A stretch of 64,000 nucleotides of DNA from Isoetes taiwanensis. Taxonomy: Eukaryota > Streptophyta > Lycopodiopsida > Isoetales > Isoetaceae. The stretch is from assembly GCA_021234155.1 (NCBI GenBank), contig JAJEKV010000097.1:3722074-3786073 (forward strand), written 5' to 3'. Positions 1-11,639 of this stretch are shown piece after piece. How positions within the stretch are numbered: the stretch's first letter is position 1; each line of letters opens with the position of its first letter. The position numbers were made by a program, and so were the translations under genes. The notes under the pieces were generated by a model. That model ran no database searches and was not told where the DNA came from. It was given only the letters and a program-made list of their open reading frames with translations.

Positions 1-297
1 TAAACAGATTACATTCAATTACAAAAAGAAAAGATACAACGTGGGAAAGCGGCTATTCATTAATATGAGGTCTGCTCATAATCGACCTGAATCTAAGTAC
101 AACACCATGAAATATCTTGTACAAAACAACCACGCAATATTTCATGCCACATTGAAGAACAGGGATTTGAACCCCACCGAAATAAATCGGCACCAGGATG
201 CTTCACTCACTTCAGAACAGAGCATTCTGATTTCCCATAATTCCACACCCTCATTCCTCCAAATGCCTGAACAGATGGAATGATTCTGCTCTAATAT
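1..297. other. Non-coding; possible pol III B-box relic
   Basis: I recognise no gene here. On the minus strand at about 157-178 there is a T-arm-like stretch with a B-box-like core (GGTTCAAATCC) flanked by GGG/CCC, as in tRNAs and tRNA-derived SINEs. No convincing A box or cloverleaf accompanies it, so it is at most a degenerate SINE or tRNA scrap. Confidence 0.3.
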
Positions 298-1453
<1,156 letters not shown>

Positions 1454-2537
1454 TCATATATCACCATCCCAGAAGTCAAATGGTGTCTTGTATGGGCTGG
1501 TGCTCTCATTGCAGAAAACAGCGGCATCAAACACACGTTCTTGTTTTATTTCCATGATCTTGGCATGGTCTTCTTGTGTCAGTTTAAAATCAAATATGTT
1601 CAAGTTCTCTGATAGTCTGCACTCATTGTAACTCTTCAGAACAACAATGTTTCCCCTTTCTAAATTCCACCTAAGTGAGACCTGTTTGCGTGACAGTTGT
1701 ACAAATCTCAATATTCTTTTCACAATATGTAACAAAGAGGATATAATATGTAAGTGAACATGATATTACCTGGGCAGAGGTCTTCCCATATTTCTTTGCA
1801 ATCTCCACAATGATTGGTTTATCTATATCATACTTGGTCCCAATCTTTTTTGTCATGCCACCTAATGGAGACCATGCTGCAACTTTTATGTTGACACTAT
1901 CACAATATTCCTTCAGGCGTCTTTGTTGCCAAGCAGGGTGCATCTCAACCTGTCCCAAAATAAAAAATTATATATCATAATGAAAATGTACACTTTAAGG
2001 AGGCATAAGCCAATTACCTGATTGACTGCTGGAGAAAGTTTTGCATATAATAAGAGATCCTTTAGATGCCTAACTGAAAAATTGCTCACGCCTATTGCTT
2101 TAGTTAGCCCAAGCTCCACACAATTTTCCATACCTTCCCATGTCGCTCTTAAATCAAGAGGAAGAAAGTCCTCCTCCTTAAGCATAAAAAGATTTGCTGT
2201 CTTTTTCAGCTTCACAGGCCAGTGGACCAAATAAAGATCGACATAATCCAGCTTCAACTTCCTGATTTGGAAAATCCAAAATAAAAAAAAAACAAGAAAA
2301 CCAACCTCAAACAAGAGGTCACAGTCTTCTGCTCGACTACAAAAAACAGTAAATAATTTACTCTAAACTGCTTTTCAGTGCAGCAAGAACTTCATGATGG
2401 TCTGTACACCAGAGTTTCGTAGTGACAAAGACCTCTTCGCGCTTTACTAGTCCACTTGAGAATGCTTCTGCAAGGGCTTCTCCAAGTGAAGCTTCTGTAC
2501 CATAAATGTTGGCAGTATCAAAATGCCTATAACCGAC
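1454..2537 (-). CDS. Aldo-keto reductase, exons 2-5 (first exon not located)
   Basis: An NADPH-dependent aldo-keto reductase of the plant AKR4-like type, expected in the cytosol, reducing aldehyde or ketone groups; the substrate cannot be told. Four exons on the minus strand have GT-AG borders: 2362-2537, 2018-2261, 1770-1949 and 1454-1681, giving about 275 codons; introns are 99, 68 and 88 bp. The catalytic tetrad is present: Asp and Tyr in HFDTANIYG, Lys in VTTKLW, His in YLVHWP. GVSNFS, NQVEMHP and AWSPLGG are further family motifs, and the protein ends DFWDGDI-stop. The family is about 315 residues, so about 40 N-terminal residues are missing. The 5' border is a good acceptor (CTGCCAG|GTCGG). 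Just upstream, a pogo-like transposon (2563-8007) fills the intron. Exon 1 may lie beyond 8007: minus-strand 8510-8590 shows a short MPE/IGL-like stretch, too weak to call. The gene could be functional if that intron is still spliced. Confidence 0.85.
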
Positions 2538-2562
2538 CTGGCAGCATGTAAACAGTTCCTTA

Positions 2563-4051
2563 TAAGGGAGGGTGCCCCATTGTGGCGCAGGTACCCAACG
2601 ACGCCATGTCATCGGGTCCTAAATGGACCGGAAGGCCACAGACGTGGACATTTTCACGGCCGTTCTTGGCTCGTGAGAAATTAGGTTAGGGTTCAGTTAG
2701 GCCAGGGCAATGAACAAAGACAGATCCGGCCATGGCGCACGGCATCACGTCTATGGTGCAGCAGCATGTCCTTCATGGATTTGAGAGCACATCCAATGGC
2801 GCACCTGTGGTCCAGCTTTGTAGATTGGGAGAACCATGTTTGCCCCTCGATGCACCAAAATTTGTGGCCACTTTTCTCTTAAATACACTACGAATCAATG
2901 GTTTTGCAAGAATCTTCTACCTAATCTAAAGGTTAGGTGCAGTAGTGTCTAATTCCCTCCACATTTTAGTTAACTTTTCCCTTTCTTGCATGCAGGTCTT
3001 CAATTTCCATTGGCCGGGGATCAAATTGGCGCCCTTTGTTCTTTCCCTCCACATTTTCCCTCCTCTTTATGCACGTAGATCTTCAAGAATGTGGATTTTG
3101 AATTCCGTCCACAGATTTCAATCCAAGGTTTGGATCATGGACTTGGCTGCATGGTAGCCCTTGGATCCTTCCCTTCAGGTATGAACTTCTAATTTGAATT
3201 ATTTTTGCTCGGCTATAAATACAGAGGGATTCATGAAATCAATTTCAATTTCTTTCATTCCTTTTTTTGCTTTGTTTGCTTTTATTCTCATTGAGCCCTC
3301 GCCTTGTAAGCAAGATGTTGTTGAGGAGAGGCAGAATTGTTCCTCATGCAGAGAGAGTTGATCCCCGCCTCCTGCTCCTCCCCGCCCCCGAGCCTAATCC
3401 CCCAACCAAACCTAGATCAAAGCTACCTAAGATCCACTCCCAAACTCTCAACACATCTTTAGGTGGAAAGAGAGTGAGATCAGAGAAAAGAGGCTCATGG
3501 ACCTTGCAACAAATGAATGAGGCAATAGATGCCATTGATGATGGCATTCGCCTATCGTGAAGGTCACTGCACATTTTGAATTCCGTGCACCACTCTTAGA
3601 AGGTGGTTGAATGGTGAAACAGAGGAGAAGTTTGGCGTGTTCCAAAGGGTTTGACACAGAAGAGGAAAGGGATGTTGTTAAATGGTGCTTACAAATGGCT
3701 GATGAGGGCAGGGGAGTCACCTTAGAGCTGCTGAGAGAGAAAGTAGCAGATATGTGCATAACTCGGCCTACTTCTTTCAAGGATGGTATCCCTGGAAACA
3801 AATGGTGGAGATGTTTTAAGAAAAGGCATCCTGAATTGTCACTCAGATCTCCTGAATGCGTGGAGATCCAACGTGTGAAAGCCATGACCTCTACTAATTT
3901 GGATGCCTTTTACTCTACCCTTAACTCACTTTACACTGATATGCAATTTGAACCCTCTAATATTTGGAACCGCGGATGAATCCGTGTTCAGCAAAGATGG
4001 TGTACTATGAGAATCTTGGCAAGAAGAGGCAAGAGAAATGTAACTGAGACC
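2563..4051. repeat. Left inverted arm of the pogo-like element
   Basis: Inverted copy of 6514-8007. The outer 0.65 kb is non-coding; a TATA-like box (CTATAAATACAG, about 3211-3222) is followed by the transposase N-terminal half on the plus strand. The copy stops at CTGAGACC, and the next bases (CTACTTCGGCTCACTTCGG) are unrelated to the other arm. Confidence 0.85.
3315..3979 (+). pseudogene. Truncated second copy of the transposase N-terminal half
   Basis: Plus-strand duplicate of the N-terminal half of the transposase at 4746-7256. The first segment (ATG near 3315, MLLRRGRIVPHAERVD) runs through the basic proline-rich region and into the psq-type helix-turn-helix (GSWTLQQMNEAIDAIDDG), where a stop interrupts the frame near 3558. 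A second open segment, 3611-3979, carries the following CENP-B/Tc5-like HTH region (GIPGNKWWRCFKKRHPELSL) and ends at PSNIWN just where the first catalytic Asp should come. That HTH stretch is open here but frame-broken in the right arm, whereas the catalytic domain exists only on the right. Not expected to be functional alone; a truncated DNA-binding product is conceivable. Confidence 0.75.
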
Positions 4052-4745
4052 TACTTCGGCTCACTTCGGCCTACTTCGGCTCACTTATCATTCAATCTGC
4101 CATAAGCCGAGCATGCCTGCATGAAATCCCAAGATCATGGGCTCAAATGGAACGTCCAGACCTGTTACATAATAAGATTAACAAAAAAATTGAAGAAAAA
4201 TATGCAAGGTAGATTAAATTTGAGCACCAAATAAGGGGGTTGTTGTACCTTAATGGCGCAGTGGTTACCCAAATGGCTCAATGCATGATGGCACTTTTAG
4301 TGAATGAAATGGTAAGGGAACTGTCCACAATGGCTCACTTAAATACTTCCATTGGATCAGACTTCAACTGTTAATGGCTCAATTTTCAAAACCGAATGGC
4401 TCACTTGAATACTTCCATTGGATCAGACTTCAACCCATTATGGCTCAAGTTTGTAAACCGAATGGCTCAATGCTGTAACATAAATACTTTAATCAATTAC
4501 CCATTATATCTAAGAATCAACCACTCTATTGGAAACCAATACTTCTATTTAGCATTTACAAAACCTGCTCATAATCTGCAGCCAAAACATCATATACAAA
4601 ACCTTCTTTTACATAACCTGCTCATAATTTGCAGCCAAAACATCATATACAAAACCTTCTTTTACATAACCTGCTCATAATTTGCAGCCAAAACATCATA
4701 TACAAAACCTTCTGTTATACAAAAATGAGGAAAACAGTTGGCTGC
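4052..4745. repeat. Spacer of the pogo-like element with tandem repeats
   Basis: Non-coding DNA between the left arm and the transposase stop codon. It holds a near-duplicate of about 40 bp (about 4329-4371 and 4397-4436, ATGGCTCACTTGAATACTTC type) and a 53-bp unit repeated almost perfectly three times (4562-4614, 4615-4667, 4668 to about 4715). CTACTTCGGCTCACTTCGG at 4052-4080 is a small direct repeat at the inversion junction. Confidence 0.75.
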
Positions 4746-7256
4746 TTACAGTCCTAAGCTTTTAAGATGTGCATCCGCTTCATCTCTGTATACTTGATCG
4801 AGGCACTTCATCTTCTTTGCTGCAAGTTCTGAGTCACCATTATCACTATTTTCGTCTTCTGAAATATTTGCCCCATGGACTTCACCATCAGCAGAGACAT
4901 TCCTACCATGATATCCATCAGGATTAGTCCAAAAATCTGCTGGCCAATGTTCCCAACAGTCTGCTGGACTGGTACCTTTGCCTTCCAATTTTCTTTTCTT
5001 TGCTGCACGCTTCAAATCCCAAGAGCATTCATGAGTTTCCTCTAAACTACAAGGGAGGCACGTATCACTATCTTCAAATTGATCTTGGCTATCTTGCATT
5101 GTTTTGGGATCAAAATCTGGAGCAACTTCTTGATGAATTGCTTCCTCTTCTTCCTCTACCATATCATTAACCTCCTCAAATGCTAGAGGCAGATGATTGT
5201 AAATTGCACAAGGAGCATCTACTTTTGTTATGCATTCCCTTTTCCTGCCCCTAAGTTTATCCAGCCTTGCTTTGGCCTTAGCTCTAGTTGCTTGCTGATT
5301 TGCAGTTAGCATTCTTTCCTCGCCAAACAATTCAACTAAATTAAATTTGCATTTACCCATACCTTCTTTCTGAAAGTATGCAGCCCTGAAATTGATGGTA
5401 GATGCCTCATACATTTGATCAAATTTCTTTTGTGCTTCTTTAGCTTCCTTAGCAGCCAGCTTCCTTGCTGCCTCCACCTCTTTTGCCTTTTTCTTTTGAG
5501 CTTGACTCTTTTTTTTCTCCTTCAACATCTCTTCTCTTAGTTTAGCTGCTTCTTTTTTCTTTCTTTCCTGTTCTACTCTAGCTGCTATTAATTGATCAGA
5601 AGTAACATACAACTTACCTGCAAGACTTTCAGGCAACTTGCTTCTTTTGGCTCTAGAAACCTGTGGCAGCTTGCTTCTTTTGGCACTAGGTGCTGGAGCT
5701 GGTGCAGCCATAACAGTGGCATGCTGCAACACAAAACTAGGAGCATCAGAGATAACAATAGCATCATGTAGCTGTTGTGATGGTGCTGCAGGAACAGGTG
5801 CCTCAATTTCATCAAAAGGATGCCCTAAATCAGCTAAGCTTTGGAGTGCATGTGCTGCCTCCTCAACATTATCCTGCATTTCTTCCTCACTTTCATCTTC
5901 TGAATCAGGAACTACAACTGTTGCCTCAGCATTAGGATCAGGAAGTACAGCTTGTGCATTGAATGGAAAAATACCAGTCTTTCTAAACCCAGCCTTTATG
6001 TTGCTTGGAGTCAAAGAATCCACAATGGCTCTGGAAACCAGCGTGGCAATGTCTTCCTTTGATGGTTCTACCCTACCATTACAATGCATGAATCTACCTC
6101 TATGGTTCTTGAAACTGGCTTTAAATGGACCAAAGCACGCAACATCTAAAGGCTGCAACATGTGTGAAGTGTGTGCAGGAAGAAGCAAGATGTGGAGGCC
6201 AATTGACTTTGCATGTTGCACTGCGGGCAAAGAGACATGAGATCCATGCCCATCACATATCAAAAGGTGTGGCCTATCAATGCTGATCCCTCCTGGCACA
6301 CTTAATCTGAAATGCTCCAACCATGCATCAAAAAGTTGGTTAGTTACCCATGCTTTCTTTCCCGATATGCCATAGCAGCACCTGTGTTCGCACCTGACCA
6401 TGAGATCTCTGTCCTAAGCTTTGTTCCCTTGAAAATGTAAAGTCCTGAATCCTATAACCTCGCTTTGCATTAACACAAATCATAACAAATACCCACTCTC
6501 TATTCTTGGGAATGGTCTCAGTTACATTTCTCTTGCCTCTTCTTGCCAAGATTCTCATAGTACACCTACTGCCTGCCTGAACACCAGATTCATCACAGTT
6601 CCAAATATTAGAGGGTTCAAATTGCATATCAGTGTAAAGTGAGTTAAGGGTAGAGTAAAAGGCATCCAAATTAGTAGAGGTCATGGCTTTCACACGTTGG
6701 ATCTCCACGCATTCGGAGATCCGAGTGACAATTCAGATGCCTTTTCTTAAAACATCTCCACCATTTGTTTCCGAGGATACCATCCTTGAAAGAAGTAGGT
6801 CGAAGTTATGCACATATCTCTGCTACTTTCTCTCTCAAGAGCTCTAAGGTGACTCCCCGCCTCATCAGCCATTTGTAAGCACCATTTAACAACATCCCTT
6901 TCCTCTTCCCGTCAAACCCTTTGGAACACTTGCCAAACTTCTCCTCTGTTTCACCATTCAACCACCTTCTAAGAGTGGTGCCTGGAATTCCAAATGTGCA
7001 AGCAGCCCTTCCCCGATGGAGATGCAATGCCATCATCAATGGCATCTATTGCCTCATTCATTTGTTGCAAGGTCCATGAGCCTCTTTTCTCTGATCTCAC
7101 TCTCTTTCCACCTAAAGATGTGTTGAGAGTTTGGGAGTGGATCTTAGGTAGCTTTGATCTAGGTTTGGTTGGGGGATTAGGCTCAGGAGCAGGAGGAGCA
7201 GGAGCAGGATCAACTCTCTCTGCATGAGGAACAATTCTGCCTCTCCTCAACAACAT
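4746..7256 (-). pseudogene. pogo/Tigger-type DDE transposase, frame-broken
   Basis: Transposase of the Tc1/mariner-pogo group, which binds the element ends and cuts and joins DNA in the nucleus. Reading the minus strand: MLLRRGRIV start at 7256, a basic Pro-rich stretch, a psq-like HTH (WTLQQMNEAIDAIDDG then CTFGIPGTTLRRWLNG, split by a frameshift near 7030), a CENP-B-like second HTH, then the catalytic domain. The three acidic residues are visible: CDESGV (6585-6602 region), LLICDGHGSHVS (about 6240) and MLQPLDVACFGPFK (about 6140). Further frame changes occur near 6710-6800 and near 6370. The last 350 codons are acidic with a long Lys/Ala/Glu coiled-coil stretch around 5400-5560 and end LKSLGL-stop at 4746. 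An in-frame ATG at 7337 gives a hydrophobic leader but lies only about 20 bp from the TATA box, so I prefer 7256. At least three frameshifts make it a pseudogene. Confidence 0.8.
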
Positions 7257-8007
7257 CTTGCTTACAAGGCAGGGCTCAATGAGAATAAAAGCAAACAAAG
7301 CAAAAAAAGGAATGAAAGAAATTGAAATTGATTTCATGAATCCCTCTGTATTTATAGCCAGAGCAAAAATAATTCAAATTAGAAGTTCATACCTGAAGGG
7401 AAGGATCCAAGGGCTACCATGCAGCCAAGTCCATGATCCAAACCTTGGATTGAAATCTGTGGACGGAATTCAAAATCCACATTCTTGAAGATCTACGTGC
7501 ATAAAGAGGAGGGAAAATGTGGAGGGAAAGAACAAAGGGCGCCAATTTGATCCCCGGCCAATGGAAATTGAAGACCTGCATGCAAGAAAGGGAAAAGTTA
7601 ACTAAAATGTGGAGGGAATTAGACACTACTGCACCTAACCTTTAGATTAGATAGAAGATTCTTGCAAAACCATTGATTCGTAGTGTATTTAAGAGAAAAG
7701 TGGCCACAAATTTTGGTGCATCGAGGGGCAAACATGGTTCTCCCAATCTACAAAGCTGGACCACGGTGTGCGCCATTGGATGTGCTCTCAAATCCATGAA
7801 GGACATGTTTCTTTGCACCATAGATGGATGCCGCCCATGGCCGGATCTGTCTTTGTTCATTGCCCTGGCCTAACTGAACCCTAACCTAATTTCTCACGAG
7901 CCAAGAACGGCCGTGAAAATGTCCACGTCTGTGGCCTTCCGGTCCATTTAGGACCCGATGACATGGCGTCGTTGGGTACCTGCGCCACAATGGGGCACCC
8001 TCCCTTA
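6514..8007. repeat. Right inverted arm of the pogo-like element
   Basis: Reverse complement of 2563-4051. It contains the element's terminus, about 650 bp of non-coding DNA, the transposase promoter and the 5' half of the main transposase frame on the minus strand. Several single-base differences and small indels separate it from the left arm, so the duplication is not brand new. Confidence 0.85.
7348..7362 (-). promoter_or_regulatory. TATA box of the transposase gene
   Basis: Minus-strand GGCTATAAATACAG lies about 95 bp upstream of the preferred ATG at 7256. The same box is duplicated on the plus strand in the left arm (about 3211-3222), so both arms could have fired convergent transcripts towards the element's centre. 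Confidence 0.5.
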
Positions 8008-8009
8008 TA

Positions 8010-8677
8010 TAAGAAGCAAAGGACCATGCATGCGCACTCTAATTCTGAAATTCGCTTGAAATCGGTTGTGCACCAGTGAAATCTATTTGTTCTCTCATGT
8101 TTTTTTCTTTTTTATGGAATGTTTCTCTTCATTCTGGCCTCGGATTTCTTCCATAAATCTGGCCTCGAAATCTTCTGCCTCCTGTATACAGGGCTTGCTG
8201 AATCTTCCTAGCGATACAACATCCCAAAAATCTCTGTTACAGCAAGTCTAGGCAAAAAAATCGCAGAGAAATAGGAGCTAGTTATGCATCTGCCCGCTCC
8301 TTGGAATTGGATGAACCTGCCAGGCATTGACATAACAGAGAGAAGAGCAACATAGAAACAACACTATGAACAGAAAGAATGACATAAACGAATCCAGCAA
8401 AACAAGCAGGTTCTGTCTGTAAAAGAATGAAATAACCGAATAGCTGAAGGGATTTGAAATCTCTGCCATACTTGTGAACCTGAAATAGGAACTCATCAAT
8501 CTATTTCTACATTTTCTAGACCTATTCCGGCATCTGGACGGAGCCCCAATCGCGCTGCTGTCGGAACTGGCTATGGCGACTGCCATGGCAAATAGAGTAG
8601 GCTTCAGAGAATGAAGTAAAAAAATGAGTGCTTGTGCTACGAGGAAATCTGAATCGTGAAGCAATTGCAATTCTTTG
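8010..8677. other. Non-coding flank; no gene recognised
   Basis: DNA upstream of the pogo-like insertion, expected to hold the missing first exon or promoter of the reductase. A minus-strand frame (8278-8688) starts MAVAIASSDSSAIG internally near 8586 but has no family resemblance I trust. Confidence 0.35.
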
Positions 8678-8982
8678 TCAATGTGCAATCGTGGTATTTA
8701 TCAACCACCGTCATGTTATGTTTGAACCAGCATGAAATAAAAAAAACTCCGTGTATTTTTTCTCTCAATGTGGTTTTAACATGACACTTAGTTCTCAATG
8801 TGGTTTTAACATGACACTCACTAAGTCCATAAAAACCTCGTGTATTTTTTTTGGTTCAAACATGACGGTGGTTGATAAATACCACTTTTTTTGGTTCAAA
8901 CATGACGGTGGTTGATAAATACCACGATTGGTCAATGTGCACTAGAAGTATATCGATTGGTCAATGTGCACTAGAAGTATAT
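8678..8982. mobile_element. Small inverted-repeat element with stepwise tandem duplications
   Basis: The left arm, 8678-8728, is the near-exact inverse of 8859-8945 sequence (GGTTCAAACATGACGGTGG and onward through GATTGGTCAATGTGCA). Three segments are tandemly doubled: a 30-bp period at 8763-8818, a 40-bp period at 8847-8925 and a 29-bp period at 8926-8982. This looks like a MITE or foldback element whose right arm was amplified. No coding capacity. Confidence 0.6.
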
Positions 8983-9100
8983 TGAATTCTTTCTGGAACT
9001 TTCAACTGGCAGCAATAATGAGGGTCTAAGGGCAATAGCACAGCTCAGCCTGCAGCCCGCCGAAAAAAAAAAAAACCCAAATGCCTCCTTCCGTATAAGA

Positions 9101-9180
9101 GAAAGCCCCTCCGGGCTTGATTCCGGAGGGGCGCGCGTCGGCCTGCTTGACCCTCCGGAATCAAGCCCGGAGGGGCTTTC
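9101..9180. repeat. Perfect 30-bp inverted repeat, GC-rich
   Basis: 9101-9130 (GAAAGCCCCTCCGGGCTTGA...) is the perfect reverse complement of 9151-9180, with a 20-bp spacer (GCGCGCGTCGGCCTGCTTGA). Transcripts would form a very stable hairpin. Confidence 0.8.
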
Positions 9181-9185
9181 ACCTA

Positions 9186-9437
9186 ACGTAGAGGACGGCT
9201 GGGCCCAATCCAGCCGTGCCACGTGTCAAAATCCAGGTGAAAATATCAAGAAAAGCAGGTAAGAAAAGTCAGAAAGGCAGTAAAAGCGGCGGAATGCGAG
9301 TAAAAGAGGCGGAATGCGCGTAAAAGCGGCGGAATGCATAGTAAAAAACTTGCATGGTTTTTCAGATAAAGAAAAAGCGACACGTGTCACTTATTCATTG
9401 GATGAGACGGCTGGATTGGGCCCAGCCGTCCTTTACG
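9186..9437. mobile_element. MITE-like element with inverted ends
   Basis: The left end (ACGTAGAGGACGGCTGGGCC and on to CCAGCCGT near 9218) is repeated inverted at about 9405-9437. Each arm continues into a CACGTG G-box (9219-9226 and about 9387-9394). The middle holds three tandem 20-bp units, GTAAAAGCGGCGGAATGCGA type, at 9280-9299, 9300-9319 and 9320-9339. No open frame; a non-autonomous TIR element is the simplest reading. Confidence 0.6.
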
Positions 9438-9829
9438 TCTGCCTCCTTTCGTCTGACGTCATTACGACGTTCTTTCTTTTGTTGTCATTTTTTTAAACAC
9501 AACATTTAACGGTTGTTCCCTCTACCCTTTCTGACTGACTAAAAGGTATGTGAAAAAAAGATGATGGAGTGAATGATTCTGTTTCGAAATAAAAACTTCG
9601 CATCTTCACGGAGAATTCAATTTCACTGAGTCCACGTTGGAGACAGCGGGGCAGTCGTTACACCATTCGTGCAGGTCGCTACTTGTGCGACAAGGAATTT
9701 CGCTACCTTAGGACTTAGCGCCCTCCTCACTCTCTCTCTAGCGCCCTCACTGCCCTTGCATAGAGCCCCCTTGATTTGCCCCTTTCTGGCTTTCTCTCTC
9801 TAGGGTTTACAATCTCTCTCTAGCCCCAA

Positions 9830-10020
9830 AACCCCCAAACCCCCAAAAGGTGCTTTCGACCAGCGATTTTGAGTCCCCACCCTTTTCGCAGCCAGAGACC
9901 CCTCAAACTTTGGAACCCCCAAAACCCCCAAACCCCCAAAAGGTGCTCTGACCGCGATTTTGAGTCCCCAAATTGGATTCTGAGCACACTTTTTACAGCC
10001 AGAGACCCCTCAAACTTTGG
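9830..10020 (+). repeat. Tandem duplication in the LINE leader
   Basis: A unit of about 95-110 bp (CCCCCAAAAGGTGCT ... CAGAGACCCCTCAAACTTTGG) occurs twice just ahead of ORF1. Repeated 5' monomers of this kind often carry promoter function in LINEs; that role is inference here. Confidence 0.65.
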
Positions 10021-10022
10021 AA

Positions 10023-10577
10023 GTCATGGCCACAGAAGATGGGCCAGCCTGGGAAAACCAAGGCGAGGGGCCGCCACGCAAACGGTCCCGATCAGCCATC
10101 ATGGACAGGGGAGAGTCATCCTCCATGAAGAAGGAGGCTCGGGCTAAGGCTAAGGCCCCCTCAGCGCGGCCAGCCCGGCCGGAAGGGATTGATTGCTCAG
10201 ACCACACAGGAACTCCTGCCTCGGCAGAGAATTGGAGCCACGTCAAAGCGGGCGTGGAGGCTAACAGTGCCCGTATTGAGGCTAACAGTGCCCGCCTGGC
10301 TGGCATGGCAGTGGAGATGGAGTCCTCGGCACCCCATGTGCTCAGAAGGCAACTGGTGGTCGAGAAGAACCGCATCACAGGCCTGGAGACCCGCACACAG
10401 CACGTAGAAGATGGCCTTGGCCTGGCACACTTCGAACGGCAACAGGCCAGGCAGGAGCTCGCTGACATGCGGGCCCGCCTAGACTCTGTGTTCATCACTC
10501 TGGACACCATGACACAGGAGAGGGAGCGGGCAATGCACGAGACGATGGTCACGGTGTCTCCGGCCGATCGAGGTTGA
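10023..10577 (+). CDS. LINE ORF1-like coiled-coil protein
   Basis: About 184 residues from MATEDGPAWENQGEG; the frame could also start two codons earlier at 10017. The N-terminal third is basic (PPRKRSRS) and Ala/Pro-rich. Residues about 75-180 form a coiled coil with repeated ANSARIE/ANSARLA units, RITGLETRTQHVEDGL and RQQARQELADMRARLD. This position and layout fit LINE ORF1, an RNA-binding chaperone of the retrotransposition particle. It ends at TGA without the RRM-like domain seen in the AT-rich LINEs of this window, so it is probably truncated by a frameshift; sequence after 10577 is still GC-rich but not clearly coding. Confidence 0.6.
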   Translation, partial: VMATEDGPAWENQGEGPPRKRSRSAIMDRGESSSMKKEARAKAKAPSARPARPEGIDCSDHTGTPASAENWSHVKAGVEANSARIEANSARLAGMAVEMESSAPHVLRRQLVVEKNRITGLETRTQHVEDGLGLAHFERQQARQELADMRARLDSVFITLDTMTQERERAMHETMVTVSPADRG

Positions 10578-11639
10578 GGAAGCCACCACCATGGCACGGG
10601 AGCGCAGGCCGCTCTTGCGCATACAGCGCATACACAGCCCCGGGTTCTTGGTATGATCGGGCGGCAAGCCCGCTCTGGACGCCCGTGTCTTGGGGCTCGA
10701 GCACGCCCTCGCTCGCTAGCACGGAGCTCCGGGGTTGCGGGCAGCCATCCATAGACCGAGGGCGGGTCTCCCTCACCCAGGTTCATAGTCACCGCAGCGG
10801 TCGCGGTATTTAAGATAGCCCAGCGAAGAGCGAGGCCACGCAGAGAGCGTGCTCCCCGACTTCCACGGGGCGATGATGCGGCTCGCACCGCTACCATAAC
10901 CCCGGTATGCACGGCCAAGACGCCGGGATTGGACCACGCGACCGCTGTCCCCCGCCTCAAGCCACCCCACGCCATCCAAACCCCGGCCCTCGCCCACCTT
11001 GACCCCTTGAGTCAGCGGGGAACTCCAAGAGAGCTTGAGGCGGAGAGCCTGTCGGTAGTCCGAGACATGCGAGAAAGAGGAGAGGGGAGAGTCCCGGCGT
11101 CCACAACATCCAACACACATTCTTGATCGGATGACATTCCCCGGGCGTTCACATTTTCGAGCAGCCGCCATGGGGCCCGGGGCGCAGTGCGTGCTGCATT
11201 GTCATATTTGCGGTTGCGGATGTGCGAATGTGCGTGATGCCATATTGCGCCCGGGGCAAGGTGCTAAAGGGGCGTCCACATGCGTGGACCGGGACCTCAC
11301 ACCGCCTGCCGGGAGGCACGAGCGAGGGAGCTTGTCGGTCGGGAGGCATCCGCCACCAAGGGGGTGCCGCAGGATTGGTTGGGCAGGATGCACATTTTAC
11401 GCGACACACTCTTTCTTTGCTTGAACCCCCAACTAACCCTTGGTGAGCGTGGCCCTGCTTACGCTTCTCCTACCCCCCCCCCCCTTCTCCTGCTCCTACT
11501 CCTGCTCCCTCACGACCCACGCCCTCTCAGCCACATGCTGCCTCCGCTCCATCTACTTCTCACTCAGCCTCTGCTTCCCGTCCTCCCCTCGCGACTCAGG
11601 CTGCGCATACCACGGCTGCTGACAAATAGGAATTGTGCC

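Larger units (their letters stand above)
2563..8007 (-). mobile_element. pogo/Tigger-like DNA transposon with 1.49-kb inverted arms
   Basis: The termini are TAAGGGAGGGTGCCCC at 2563 and its reverse complement ending at 8007, each flanked by TA (2561-2562; 8008-8009), the target duplication of Tc1/mariner/pogo elements. The inverted similarity is not limited to a short TIR: it runs from 2563 to 4051 and from 8007 back to 6514, about 1,490 bp, with small differences. Each arm holds non-coding terminal DNA, a TATA box and the N-terminal half of the transposase; only the right side continues into the catalytic C-terminal half. The unique middle (4052-6513) includes tandem repeats and the transposase 3' part. 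The element sits in the upstream intron of the aldo-keto reductase in the same transcriptional direction. Both transposase copies carry frame breaks, so it looks non-autonomous today. Confidence 0.85.

Noticed and set aside
5638-6240. 200-codon plus-strand frame opposite the transposase
   Set aside because: Antisense shadow of the transposase coding strand; low-complexity Ser/Ala content.
7258-7337. Hydrophobic leader before the transposase, resembling a signal peptide
   Set aside because: A nuclear transposase needs none, and the ATG at 7337 lies too close to the TATA box; the leader is probably untranslated.
8278-8688. 136-codon minus-strand frame as first exon of the reductase
   Set aside because: No AKR N-terminal motif in the open frame; only a short frame-shifted resemblance near 8510-8590.
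10010-10975. 321-codon minus-strand frame opposite the GC-rich LINE ORF1
   Set aside because: High GC makes antisense frames long; the plus strand carries the coiled-coil ORF1 in the right place.
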